Source of the DNA: Gautieria morchelliformis
Lineage: Eukaryota > Basidiomycota > Agaricomycetes > Gomphales > Gomphaceae
Reading direction: 5' to 3'
Length of the DNA: 64,000 nucleotides
NCBI GenBank assembly: GCA_015179125.1
Contig: WHVA01000370.1
Span: 1-64,000, forward strand
The translations under genes were made by a program, and so were the position numbers. Below the pieces are notes generated by a model. It was not told where the DNA came from, ran no database searches, and worked only from the letters and a program-made list of their open reading frames with translations. This document shows, one piece after another, positions 28,653 to 39,223 of this stretch. Every line of letters starts with the position of its first letter. Within the stretch, counting starts at the first letter, position 1.

Positions 28653-29617
28653 TCCGCGAGGCAGTTAGACCATCTCGTCGCTGCTGTTCGCAGCTCGATA
28701 TACTGGTCGGTGGGTAGTAACTCACCTTCCGGGTCTAAATGCATGTCTGCATTTACGAAGACGTGATCCGGGTGATTGTCATGACTCATGTCGCTCTCGT
28801 AGTAGCATGACAGACAGTCTGCCACCTTGTTCTCTACACCGTCAATATGTACGGTATTGAAGTTGAAACGGGATAGAAACTCCCACCATCTGACCGGGTG
28901 GTCAGATAGGCTCTTCTGGGTCTCAAAGCATTTGAGCCCTTTGTGGTCTGTGACGAGGGTGAACTTTCATCCCAGTAGTTTATCCTCCCAGTTCATGAGA
29001 GCCTCAAGCACCGCGATTGTCTCATGCTCATGAGTCTGGTAGTGTTGCTGAGCAACACTGAACTTCTTTGACAAGAAGCCGGCTGGCCGTCAGGTTTGCC
29101 AGTCGGGGCCTTGGCCATAGACCGCACCGACGTCGGCTTTTGAACCATTGGTGATTACCCATATTGGCTCTGGGCACCATGCGTCAATTGGATGCAGGAT
29201 CAGGGCCTTACAGGCCAATGCTTTAATGCTTTTTCAGCATTTATCCAGCAGCGGAGTCCATTCGAATGGACGGTTGTTACATGCACAGCCCGATAATGGG
29301 GTTGTGTATGCACTAACATCTGGCATGTAATGTGCCAGGTATTGTACTAGCCCAAGGAAACGCTGGATGTCATTGAACGTCCGTGGCCTATGCCACTCGC
29401 GGATGCATTGCATCTTATCCTTGTCGGCATGTACACCTTGGCCATCGATGATGTGGCCGAGGCACTCCATTCGGATGGAATAGAGGTCAACCTTTTTCTT
29501 GCTCAGAAAAAGGTGGTTCTTCCTTCTGAAGCCGCCATTCGATTCTCCAGGCACCCATACGCTTCAGGACCGCCTCGAGGCCCTCCATCATGCAGAACCC
29601 TGTCCAGGGGACCCTTC
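28653..29617 (-). pseudogene. G1 chromovirus Pol: RT thumb and RNase H
   Basis: 29234-29554 reads LFLSKKKVDLYSIRMECLG, HADKDKMQCIREWHRP and DIQRFLGLVQYLAHYMPDVS, the thumb region of a gypsy RT. The RNase H then follows with decayed but readable blocks (LVTDHKGL-like, WWEFLSRFN-like), ending in CLSCYYESDMSHDNHPDHVF and LLPTDQYIELRTAATR at 28634-28825. That end joins the frame at 15541 across the nest. The RT palm is missing: the element is cut at 29617 by LTR-G copy 1 and I could not find the missing part beyond it. Confidence 0.82.
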
Positions 29618-30955
29618 TGTGTGGGAACCGTTGCTAATGAAAAGCCTCACGAAAAAAGGATTAAAATCGCTTTAAAACCCCGTTTTCCCAGCTCAAAAAC
29701 TCCTTATCCTGTCAGGCAGAGTTATGAACCCACGCACGTCCACAACTCTGCCACAGCCGCTCAGTTTCAAACTCCGACCGGAGTTTCCCACGAACTGTAA
29801 ACTCGGAGTTGCAGACACTCAAGCACCTACAACTCCGGTACCTTGGCTCACTCAAACTCAGCCACTGAGACTGAATGTGCCCTCTACCGCTTACACAAGC
29901 CTGTGCAATTCAAACCCAGCTGGCACATGACTTGCATCATAGCAACCATGGCTGCGTACAAAGTCACACAAAGATGTACAAAGCCAAAACTAGGGTGCAG
30001 GTTTGATAAAGCCTATTGGATGAAGGATCCTCCAAATGCAACGCTACGACACCAAATAGGCCCCTTGATGTCATAGCGGCTGTGTAGGGCTGTGAAGGGC
30101 TGTGCAAGGCTGTGAAAGGCTGTGTAAAGCTGTGCAAACCAGGGAAGGTGATTGGCTATCTATTTCCAATTTCTTTGCACAAACACGCCGCAATAGTTAC
30201 GAGGGTGTGTTTCAGCAGTGCAAATATTTACTTATGACATCACTCGCCTAATATATAGAAGAACCCCATTTTACGTAATCCTGTGTACTTTACAATATAA
30301 AGGAGGCCATTCTGACCTCCTTGAATCATCATTCTAGCAATCTAACATCTTCTATCCACATGACCTCGTGTGACTTGTATCTTACTAAGCTGCTAATCCC
30401 AGCTAGGGTTATTCACTTACTTTAGTGTCTAATTCCTTGTTAAGTAGATACTTTTCTGCTTAGCCACTTGGACTCATCCTCCGGGTGTAATTCTACAGAG
30501 TGAGTCTGTCAATTGATAGTCTTGCCATTCACACTCCAATACCCGAGACGATCTGATCAGTCGATTTTCCTGATTAGAGACTTTCACAAGTCACTTCTAA
30601 CACTCGTTCATCCCTCGTTTTATTGCTGTGCGCTGGTAGATTATCAGGGCAGTCCATTTATAAACTCGCCTGCTAAGTACATTCCTTTATATTTTGGAAT
30701 ACGCTTGGACGCCGATAGTGTCCTTGAACCTACATTCTTTTAGTTTATTGTTCAGTGCTGCTAAGAAATGTATTGCCTTCCATCCGTATTAACTTGGACT
30801 AGTTTTTACGCGGATTGCAACCAAGGTACAAATATTAAATTATTTCCGGAGTTGTGCTGCAGCATTGTTTAATATTCTTTGAGTCTCGTAAACGACATGT
30901 TCTGATAGATTGAAGTGTTAGCAATAACACCAAAGTCTTGAAGGGTTCCAAAACA
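29618..30955 (+). repeat. LTR-G solo LTR, copy 1
   Basis: This 1338-bp sequence starts TGTGTGGGAACC and ends GGTTCCAAAACA, with CCTTC on both sides (29613-29617 and 30956-30960). TG...CA ends, a 5-bp duplication and no coding identify a solo LTR. A TATA-like ATATAAAGGAGGCC is at about 30295. It is closely related to, and inverted relative to, 32898-34247. Confidence 0.88.
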
Positions 30956-30960
30956 CCTTC

Positions 30961-31271
30961 CCTGCGCATCATGACTCCCCATGACCATTTCTGCGAGGTA
31001 ATCGCCATGCGCCGACCCCTCACACCGTTTTGGCTGCCACCAATACCTTTTTGCACATACTTTGCACACGCATCCGCCGCCAGACTAATTGCGCCTCCCG
31101 CGCCTTCCTACTCCACGCCCATAGCTTCTAAGCCCTGGAACCGACACCTATACCTCCTTTATTCCCCCTTCTGTCCTCCCCTTTCAACACCGTTTCCGCG
31201 CATCCCGTGCCACCGCTCGCCCATGCCCATTCCCACTTGCTCACTCCCACTGCCGCCGCATCCTGCATGCA
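30961..31271. other. Unassigned spacer
   Basis: This is pyrimidine-rich on the plus strand (long CCT/CTC runs). It does not resemble the G1 RT that would be expected if the flank of LTR-G copy 1 were simply continuous. I recognise no gene in it. Confidence 0.35.
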
Positions 31272-31683
31272 TGACATCGTTCATTCTGTCACCATCATGA
31301 TAGGCTTGGGTCTGCAGACTACTCTTCACGTGACAAGTGGACGTGATCTACCTACGGGCAGGGTTGGCTCGACGCGTCACGTCCTTTGATTGGGTCACGT
31401 GATTATGGGATGCGTACCATCTGAGTCGGGCTCGGCGTGCTTGGGAGGGATCTTTAGGGGTGTTCTAGACTACAGTAGCATATGGTGCGTGATCCTGTGA
31501 TATCGGAATGATTAAGGGCATGAATCGGGTTGGATCGAGTGGGCAGGTGTGAGTTCGGCGATCTCGGGCATAAGTCGTCGTAATGTATATGCGGTCGGGG
31601 AATATGGACGAGTTGGTTGTGGTTTGGATTTGTGTTGTTATGATCACCACGTTGGTATTGTGTTTCCTCAGTACTTTCGACAC
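31272..31683 (-). repeat. C1-related LTR fragment
   Basis: This piece aligns with the right part of the C1 LTR (4730-5467): GGCAGGGTTGGCTCGACGCG, GATTGGGTCACGTGA, GTCGTAATGTATATGC and the end ATTGTGTTTCCTCAGTACTTTCGACA. The left boundary is uncertain. CATGCA occurs both just before 31272 and just after 31683, which could be a target copy. It sits directly against LTR-F copy 3. Confidence 0.7.
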
Positions 31684-32369
31684 ATGCAGGGTGGTGTATA
31701 TGTGGGTCCCAAGACATGGTTGCGTACATAGGTGCCTTCGCCACCTTTACTCTCTGTCGTTTCATGTTCGCCCTCTTCTCTCACTCCATTGTATGTTTAT
31801 TTCATCTATGTTGTATCATGACTGCACACCCCTATCCAACCCTGACTCGTCACGGCCTCTTTCCTATTCACTGTTACCTTACGAGAATTCGATATAAGTA
31901 GTTTACATTCGCATGTATCTCCAGTTCAATTATCATACGTCATCCATCTTGTGCAAACTTGACCTTGCTGTGATCATCCTCTTGAGCCTTCTCCTTGAGA
32001 TTTCTATCTTCAACCAGAAGAGTACTTAGGCATCACTGGTGAGTTCTCATACTTCACCTTCGTTACCTTAACCTTCGAACTATTGTTTATGCTGTTGGCG
32101 AAGGGCTCCGAAGGAGCGCCTTCGCCGGCGAAGGGATTGTCGCTACTTAGACAACCCTTCCGTGACACCTTGCACGTTACTTCGTCAAGTGCCACGGGCT
32201 ATTTCGCTACGACTTAGATAGGGCGAGCTCCGTTCAGGCAGCCCTCTTATCTGGTGAACATTTGTTGGTTCACCTATTCGCCGAACGGCATACTTATTCG
32301 CACAAGTTATTTGGGCATTTGCTGTGTTCACTAATGCACGATATTAACGCCTAAAAACCAATCTTGACA
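31684..32369 (+). repeat. LTR-F fragment, copy 3
   Basis: It matches LTR-F from GCAGGGTGGTGTATATG onward, with the TATAAGTAG box at about 31893 and the terminal CCAATCTTGACA at 32369. The first 350 bp of the LTR are absent, replaced by the C1-type LTR. It abuts LINE B, whose reading frame is cut there. Confidence 0.85.
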
Positions 32370-32897
32370 CATGCGCGGGGTCTTTCTCACATTTTCTAGT
32401 GAAACCCATTACCTGCATTTTGTCCAGTTCAAACTGCGAGTTATGAGTTTGGGACCATTCGTTGGCTCCTCCCATTCTGTTCATCATGTGGGTGAGCTTC
32501 ACATGCGTGTGCATGAAGGAGGGCCCTGCCGCCAGGAGTGTCATGTCATCGATGAAAGTCGGTGCCAGTTCATCATGTTCCCTTTTTGCGATGTCGATGA
32601 GACCGGTGTTATGGAAGTGATAGAGGATGACCGATATCAGGTCTCCTTGATCGCACCCATTGTCTATATCTAGCAGTTCCAACAAGAAGTCGTTGAATTG
32701 GATGCAGGTTTGCCACCCCTGGAGCTGGTTCTTGACCCAGTTGGTGTATTGGGGAGGGACCCCCTTCATTCGCATGTTGTGGATTAACCTGTCTACTGCA
32801 ACGCTGGGGAATGCGCCTTTGACATCTAGGAACAGCGCTGACACAACTCTCCCTTTCCTCCATTGCTGCTTGATAAAGTTGACGGTTAGATGGAGTG
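32370..32897 (-). pseudogene. LINE B ORF2: RT palm (downstream piece)
   Basis: The frame gives SALFLDVKGAFPSVAVDRL, QYTNWVKNQLQGWQ, DNGCDQGDLISVILYHF and FIDDMTLLAAG, i.e. the RT fingers and palm with the catalytic IDD. It is closely related to LINE A (23283-24515) but a separate copy. The 3' side is cut by LTR-F copy 3 at KCEKDPAH. The 5' side is split by LTR-G copy 2 and continues at 34253. Confidence 0.88.
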
Positions 32898-34247
32898 TGT
32901 TTTGGAACCCTTCAAGACTTTGGTGTTATTGCTAACACTTCAATCTATCAGAACATGTCGTTTACGAGTTTCAAAGAATATTAAACAATGCTGCAGCACA
33001 ACTCTGGAAATAATGTAATATTTGTACCTTGGTTGCAATCTGCGTAAGAACTAGTCCAAGTTAATATGGATGGAAGGCAATAGGTTTCTTAGCAGCACTG
33101 AACAATAAACTAAAAGACTGTAGGTTCAAGGACACTATTGGTGTCCAAGCGTATTCCAAAATATAAAGGAATGTACTTAGCAGGCGAGTTTATAAATGGA
33201 CTGCCCTGATAATCTACCAGCGCACTGCAATAAAACGAGGGACGAGTTTTGTGAACAAAGCGACTTGTGAAACTCTCTAATCAGGAAAATCAACTGACTA
33301 GATTGTCTCGGGTATTGGAGTGCGAAATGGCAAGACTTTCAATTGACAGACTCACTCTGTAGAATTACACCCGGAGGATTAGTCCAAGTGGCTAAGCAGT
33401 AAAGTAACTACTTAACAAGGAATTAGACACTAAAGTAAGTGAATAACCCTAGCTGGGATTAGCAGCTTAGTAAGATGCAAGTCACATGAGGTCACGTGTA
33501 GGATAGAAGATGGGTAGATTGGCTGATGAAAGGCAGGCAAAAAGGGCCTCCTTTTATATCGTATTGTACAGGCGCTTAACTAAGCGGTAGGACCTTCTAT
33601 CTATTAATGGAATGGTGGAATGAGTCACGAAGAAGCTTTCGGAATGTGTGGGAAGGTTCTGTCTGACTCATAATGACTCACAGTGACTAGAAATGACTCC
33701 TACTGGTGACTCCACTAGGTTTTCCACCAATCAGGGCTTGATTTGTCAGGAATGAGTCATTAATTGGGCCCATGTGATTCATGACAGGACTCACCAAGGT
33801 GTGCATGAGTCAGTTGAGTCATTGAGGCTGTACAAGCAAATGACTAGGCTTTTCAAACTCAGAGGCTGAGTCTGAAGGAGCCACCTGACCGGATTTGTGG
33901 GTCGCGGGTGCACAAGCCGCGAGTGACGCGAGCGTCCGGTCGGAGTTTGAAATTGGAAGTCCGAAACAGAGTTGTGGGGACGTGTGTATCCACAACTCTG
34001 CAGCACAGAATTAAGTGAGTTTGAGTGAAGGCAGCCTCGGAAAAATAGGTAAAATTCATAGATAATTAGAGGGATGTTTGAATAGGCCTTATGAGGACAG
34101 TAGACAGTTTTATGATGGCGATAATTGGTTGTTTTTAAAGGCCTTTGATGCAGACTACAAATTTACAATAAAGAGGCATTTGAATGCTGGTTGAACAGCT
34201 TGATCTGAGACCATATAGTATGCTGGTTGAACAGCAGTTCCCATACA
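32898..34247 (-). repeat. LTR-G solo LTR, copy 2
   Basis: This 1350-bp sequence starts TGTTTTGGAACCC and ends TTCCCATACA on the plus strand, with GAGTG on both sides (32893-32897 and 34248-34252). It is inverted relative to copy 1 and shares the TATA element GATATAAAAGGAGGCC (minus strand, about 33555). It splits the RT of LINE B. Confidence 0.9.
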
Positions 34248-34252
34248 GAGTG

Positions 34253-35144
34253 CGTCTGTAGTGCTCCTCCCTGCGCGTCCCCTGAAGTTGGTGTCAGGGA
34301 GGAGTTGCAGGGATTCAGCGTAGTGTGAGAGTGTCTCCGCAACGCATCCGGATAGGGGCTTTGCCAGTGTTTCCATGAGGGTGATCGGCCTGTATGCTTT
34401 GGTGACCGTGTAATCCAGTTTCCCTGGTTTCCTCGGGGCTGCTATTGTGGTGGTTCGCCACTGCTGGGGATACATGTTGAGTCGGAATGTTGCTCGGTAA
34501 ATGCATCCTAGGTGCAGCGTGATTAGATCTCCACAATGTGTCAGGACAGAGTTGGATATCCCCAAAGGGCCCGCAGCCTTGTAGGGGCTTATTCTCCCGA
34601 TAATTCGAAGGATCTGGCTATCTGTTACCAGCTCGTATTCGAAAGCCGGTGCAGGGTATTGAACTGTGGCGTTGCTTTGCGGTCGCACTCCTTGGGACGG
34701 AAAGAACACTTTAAATAGCATCCTGCTCTTTTCTTTGTTGTCTGTGACCTTGACCTCCATGCCTGTCTCTGTGGTGGCCTTGAGTGGGGGCACCCTTGTG
34801 TGGCCCCCATCTGTTGATGGGCTGGACACTAACCTGCTTGCTGTCCATATGGTTTTTTCATCAGTGTTCTCCAGCCATTCTATCCACAATTCCTGCTTGG
34901 TCTCTCGTATAAGGTCTGTGTACATGTTCTGCAGGCTGCGGTATTCCTGGTGGCTTGGGTGCAGGGGGTCATTGTGGGCTTTGTTTGCATGCCGCGCCGC
35001 TGCTCGCATCTTGGATTGGGCCTGGTCTAGTTCTTTTGTCCACCATCGCTTGGAGTATGGCGAGGGCTTGGAGTAGGGTACTAATGCTTCTACTGTCGTG
35101 TTGATGGCCGTTATGAGCTGTGTTAACCGGTCCTTGAAGGCTTG
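34253..35144 (-). pseudogene. LINE B ORF2: EN-RT linker and RT N-terminus
   Basis: The frame reads SKRWWTKELDQAQSKMRAA, KQELWIEWLENTDEKTIW, KVTDNKEKSRMLFKVFFPSQG, ISPYKAAGPLGISN, YRPITLMETLAKPLSGCVAE and NFRGRAGRSTTDAL. This is the part just before the RT palm, then the first RT motifs. The frame is cut at 35144 by the poly(T) of LINE C, so the endonuclease and ORF1 of LINE B are not in place here. Confidence 0.88.
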
Positions 35145-35700
35145 TTTTTTTTTGTTTTTTTTTTTTTTATATTCCAATTTATCGTCTTTTGGGGCTGCGC
35201 CCTATGTAAGATGGTGTGTACATGTTTTGTCTCCAATTGTTTCCTTCTCGCCTCTCGATCTCTGTCTCAGCTTGTATCTCGCAGGCATGGCCCTGGGTAT
35301 GTCCGTGCCTGTTTGGGTGGGGTTGGTGTGTTCTCCCTTCTAAGATTTCTCTGCTTGTCCTGTCTCATTTCCTGCCTCCTTCTCATGTTTCCTTCAGGAG
35401 CATCATGCTCCCATGCGACTTCTCGAACCGTCCTGTTTCGTGTACATATCTGAACAAGTGTTCCATGGCTTTGTGCCCCCCTAGGAGTGTCTTCACCGAC
35501 TTGGCTCCCCTTCTGAGACTCTTTTACAACATCTTCCTAGGCCCGCTGTAAGCTGGGCATCGAAACAGATAGTGATGAACCGTTTCTGGCGTGTTTCGGC
35601 ATGCAGGGCGCATCGGTGAGTCAGCTTTGCCTATCTTGTGCATGTGCTTATTTAGCACTATGTGGCCCATCCTGAGCTGTATGAGTATGCTCGTGTGCTT

Positions 35701-36982
35701 TCACAGCATGTTCTGAGTTATCTTTGAGAATGCTGCGGAAGGCATTGTAGGGTCAATTTCAAGTGCAAACTGTGCTCTGGGTGACTTAGCGAATGCTGCC
35801 CTCGCCTGCCGCTTTAGCTCGATGCTGTGTCTCTGCGTCTCGGCCGCCCTGCTTATCGGTAGGACTCCCCGACACTCTATCGGTATTTCTTGCTCGTCGC
35901 TGGTCTCTCCCTTTGCTGCCCTCTTTGCCTCTGCATCTTCCCTTTCGTTTCCTTCTACCCCTTGTGTCCCGGTACCCACCTCATCACCACACTCGCTCCC
36001 GCCTGCTGCTCGACGACATCCTGAATTTGTCTGTGTACCGCATTGACTAGACATTGCCCTGGTATGGCACTCTCCTTTCTGGTTGTTCGGATTGCCGCCT
36101 GGTTGTCCAGGGCGACTACGTAGCTGCCGCTCCTCTCCGCTTTTAGCATTTTGACTCCCATTGCTGCCCCCGCCAGCTCTGCCTCGAACACCGTGTGTTC
36201 GCTTTCCGGCCCCATGTACAGCTGCGCCGATCTCTGTTCCCTCCTGTTCCTGTATAACACCACTGCCACCCCAATTCCGCCTTCTAAACATGACCCGTCC
36301 GAAAAGACTATCACTTCCGCTCTTTCTGTCTCTATCTGCTCAATCGCCTGTTCCTTGTCATATGGAATCCGTGTGCTGAAGGCTGGGGTCCACTTTGGTC
36401 CAAATACGACTGTCTGGATCTTTTCCATCTTGTCTGGGTTTAGTCTGTAAGCGTGCAGGACCTCGTGGAGCGGCGACCGGTGGCGCTGTATGTATCTTTT
36501 CGCTGCTTTCCTTACTTTTGCCGCAAGCGGGTGACCATCTGGTAGGCATGCCAGCCTCACTGCTGCCTTGTATACCAGCTTGGACACCAGCATTGGGAAC
36601 ACCATGAGGTTGGCATGTGCTTCGAGTGTGTCTGTGGCCATTGTTCTGAGGGCCCCCGTAATGTCCAGCGCCGCTTGCCTTTGTATCCGTGCTAGCTTAT
36701 TTATCTTTCCCTTGGTCCCCTTGCCCCTTTTGCTTGCTGGTATAAGAAACACATCAGCGGCGTAAAGCAATTTTGGCACTGCCACGGTTAGATAGTAAGT
36801 TCTCATATGCTTAGGTGTAATTCCTTTGGTCCGCCTTGCCAACCTCCTGTATTGGTCGATGTATGCTTCCCCCTTCTTCAGCACATAGTTTGTGTGTTCC
36901 TTAAATCTCAGCTCCTGGTCTATGATCACCCCCAGGAGCTTGTGCGTTGCTGTGGGTTCTATGACATGCTCACTGATTTTTA
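35701..36982 (-). pseudogene. LINE C ORF2: RT C-terminus and RNase H
   Basis: After THKLLGVIIDQELRFKEH the frame gives KHMRTYYLTVAVPKLLYAADVF, KLARIQRQAALDITGALRT and KRYIQRHRSPLHEVLHAYRL. It then has a full RNase H: VIVFSDGSCLEGGIG (Asp), VFEAELAGAA (Glu), YVVALDNQAAIRT (Asp) and VVMRWVPGHKG. At about 35955-35990 the frame changes and the rest (EIPIECRGVLPISRAA, KRQARAAFAKSPRAQFALE) is in the frame at 35701-36291. All RNase H catalytic acids that can be seen are kept, unlike in LINE A. Confidence 0.87.
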
Positions 36983-37529
36983 TGTTGGGTGCATATGTGC
37001 ACCAGACTCCAAACCTAACATTTCTGTTGTTCTTTGTCTCGATTTTGACCAACTATGCTGACATTCATTCTATGCCTTGCACAATTTTCTTTGATTTTTT
37101 TTGAGGCTGTATTACTACTCCTTTTCATGTTCTGTCCAACCGACCCTTTGTGGGTGCTTGTGGACAAGTTTCCTTTTTGAGCTGCGGCTGTTCACTAACG
37201 TGTTATGTTCTATGGGCACTTAGCATGGCACACCAGTGCCTCAAGGTCGCTTAAGTGCCGGAAGTATATGCGAGTGAAACAAGCCCATGCGCAGCCTCCC
37301 CTCCCCAGTGTTGACTATCACTGAGGAGGTGAGTTTAATAGTGTACTTTCATAGTATGAAACTGAAAAAAACATGTAGAACATTAAATAGGTAGCATTCC
37401 TTTATATTACTCAGTGTTGACTATCACTGAGGAACTGAGGAGAACATTAAATAGTTTACTAATCTCCTGCAAGTCCCATCGTTCATAGCTGGCAAATAAC
37501 TTCCTACTTGCCCAAACCGAGTTACTACA
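36983..37529 (+). repeat. C2-related solo LTR in LINE C
   Basis: This 547-bp LTR begins TGTTGGGTGCATATGTGC and ends GTTACTACA, with TTTTA on both sides (36978-36982 and 37530-37534). Its ends resemble those of C2 (TGTTGGGTGCAT...CTACA) but the middle is different. Two copies of GTGTTGACTATCACTGAGGA echo the C2 LTR hairpin. It is a distinct subfamily. Confidence 0.88.
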
Positions 37530-37534
37530 TTTTA

Positions 37535-37838
37535 TTGACGGTCTGACCACTGATCTGGTTTTGTTCGTCTTTGTGGGGTCGTTCTCTCTGTGTCTGGTGA
37601 GCCCCATTAGCGCGAACTTGTCCATTGCAAACTGGCACTCATGCCTCTCGGCCCATTATGTCTGTCAGCCTGCTGAAAGCTTCTCGAAAGTCGGCCCCTT
37701 CCGCTATGATGGTCGTGTCGTCCATGAAGCCTACGCTGCCCTCCCCCTTTTTCCTCTGCGCTATGTCCAGCAGGTCTCCGTTGTAAAACTGGTAGGCGAT
37801 GGCAGACAGGGGGCACCCTTGGTCCATGCCGCACCCTA
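37535..37838 (-). pseudogene. LINE C ORF2: RT palm
   Basis: Readable blocks are CGMDQGCPLSAIAYQFYNGDL, the catalytic GFMDDTTIIAEGADF, AFSRLTDIMGREA, and in another frame MDKFALMGLTRHRENDPTK. The frame changes at least once. The right end at about 37838 is the junction with the G1 chromovirus. Confidence 0.8.
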
Positions 37839-37841
37839 TAT

Positions 37842-39104
37842 GGCCATCTGAAGACTTCGAACTACGTTCCAAGATCATATTGGTGGCCGGGCATGAACCC
37901 AGACATAGAAGCGTTCTGCACATCGTGCGCGAGGTGTCAGATGACGAAAACCGGGCCACAACGGACCAAAGGCCTACTACACAGCCTACCCATTCTGGAT
38001 AGGCCATGGCAGTCGATTGGCATCGACTTCATGGGGCCCCTGCCCAAATCCAACGACTGTGACTACCTGATGGTAGTCATCGACCGACTAACGTCACTCG
38101 TACACCTCGTACCAACCACGACGAGCGTGTCAGCCAAGGGAGTAGCCTGGCTGTTTCTCAAGGAGGTCATCCAACTCCATGGAGTTCCCGACTCCATCGT
38201 CTCGGACAGAGACTCGAAGTTCACGTCGATCTTCTGGCATGAACTACAGTGACTCATGGGGACTAAGCTCCTCATGTCAACTGCCTTCCATCCCCAAACG
38301 GATGGAGCAACTGAGTGGGCAAACCGCTCGATCAGCCAGATATTGCGCGCGGTCATCAGAGACGATCAGAATGATTGGGCATTGAAATGCCCAATGGTTG
38401 AGGTCACCCTCAACAGCAACGTCAGCACGACCACAGGGTTCGCACCTTTCGAGCTGAACCACGGATATATGCCGCGGATAGACCTCCCCATAGCCGTGGA
38501 CACCCTGTTCAAGGGGGTAGCCCGGTTCGCACATCAGGCAAAATGGAACCTGATGGTGGCAAATGATGCAATCATAGAGCATCAAGTGACGCAAACGTTT
38601 CACGCAAATAAGAAACGTATGGCGAGCGACAGGTATGCGGCCAACGACCGCATCTACCTTTCGACACAAAACCTAACTCTCCCGAAAGGAAGAGCCAGAA
38701 AACTAGTCCCGCAGTACATCGGACCATACTGCGTCGTCGAGGCTCACAACGACGCCTCAATGGTGACCCTAGATCTTCCCGACGAGCTGAAAAGCCGTCG
38801 CATTTCACCGGTCTTCCATTCCAGCCTCGTACGGCGATACGAGGCTAACAACGACAAATTGTTCCCTCGTCGTGAGGCCAAGTCATTTTATGACTTCGGA
38901 GCAAATGACGACGAGGAATGGCTCGTCGCCAAGATTATTGCACATCGATGGATAAACTCGATGGACCTGGAGTTCCAGGTCTGTTGGAACCTAGGCGACG
39001 TGACATGGGAACCCATGTCGTCCTGCAAGGACCTTGAAGCCCTAGATAGCTATCTAGAGCTTCGGGGGGTGGGCAAGCCACGCGACCTCCCCAGACGCCA
39101 CTAG
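37842..39104 (+). pseudogene. G1 chromovirus Pol: integrase and chromodomain (plus copy)
   Basis: From GHLKTSNYV the frame gives the zinc end CTSCARCQMTKTGPQ, IGIDFMGPLPKSNDC (first Asp kept), [16 protein letters not shown] (second Asp) and [15 protein letters not shown] (Glu region). It continues with [34 protein letters not shown] and the chromodomain-like EEWLVAKIIAHRWI...VTWEPMSSC. A TGA at 38250-38252 replaces the CGA arginine codon seen in the minus-strand copy, splitting the frame between HELQ and LMGTKLL. Everything upstream of the integrase is missing. Confidence 0.9.
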
Positions 39105-39223
39105 ACGCATCTGTCACATGCAGACCACGTGACGTGCCGGCCACGGCGCGGTTAAATTTTCACCTCGGATCTTTCCGAGGGCGCATCGCTTCTTGGAAGC
39201 TAACCACCATCATCCCCACAAAG

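Larger units (their letters stand above)
35145..37838 (-). mobile_element. LINE C (5'-truncated, inserted in LINE B)
   Basis: The plus-strand T runs (35145-35153 and 35155-35167, one G between) mark the poly(A) tail. 35955-37052 encodes the RT C-terminus and RNase H. 37535-37838 encodes the RT palm in decayed frames. A solo LTR (36983-37529) interrupts it. The 5' end at about 37838 abuts the G1 plus-strand copy, and no target duplication could be paired. Confidence 0.85.

Noticed and set aside
32898..34247. LTR-G considered as a hAT-type DNA transposon because of similar inverted ends and an apparent 8-bp duplication
   Set aside because: Precise ends are TG...CA with a 5-bp duplication in both copies (GAGTG, CCTTC), which fits a solo LTR better.
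38277..38669. Minus-strand 130-codon ORF opposite the G1 integrase
   Set aside because: It is the shadow of a well-conserved integrase on the plus strand. No independent signal.
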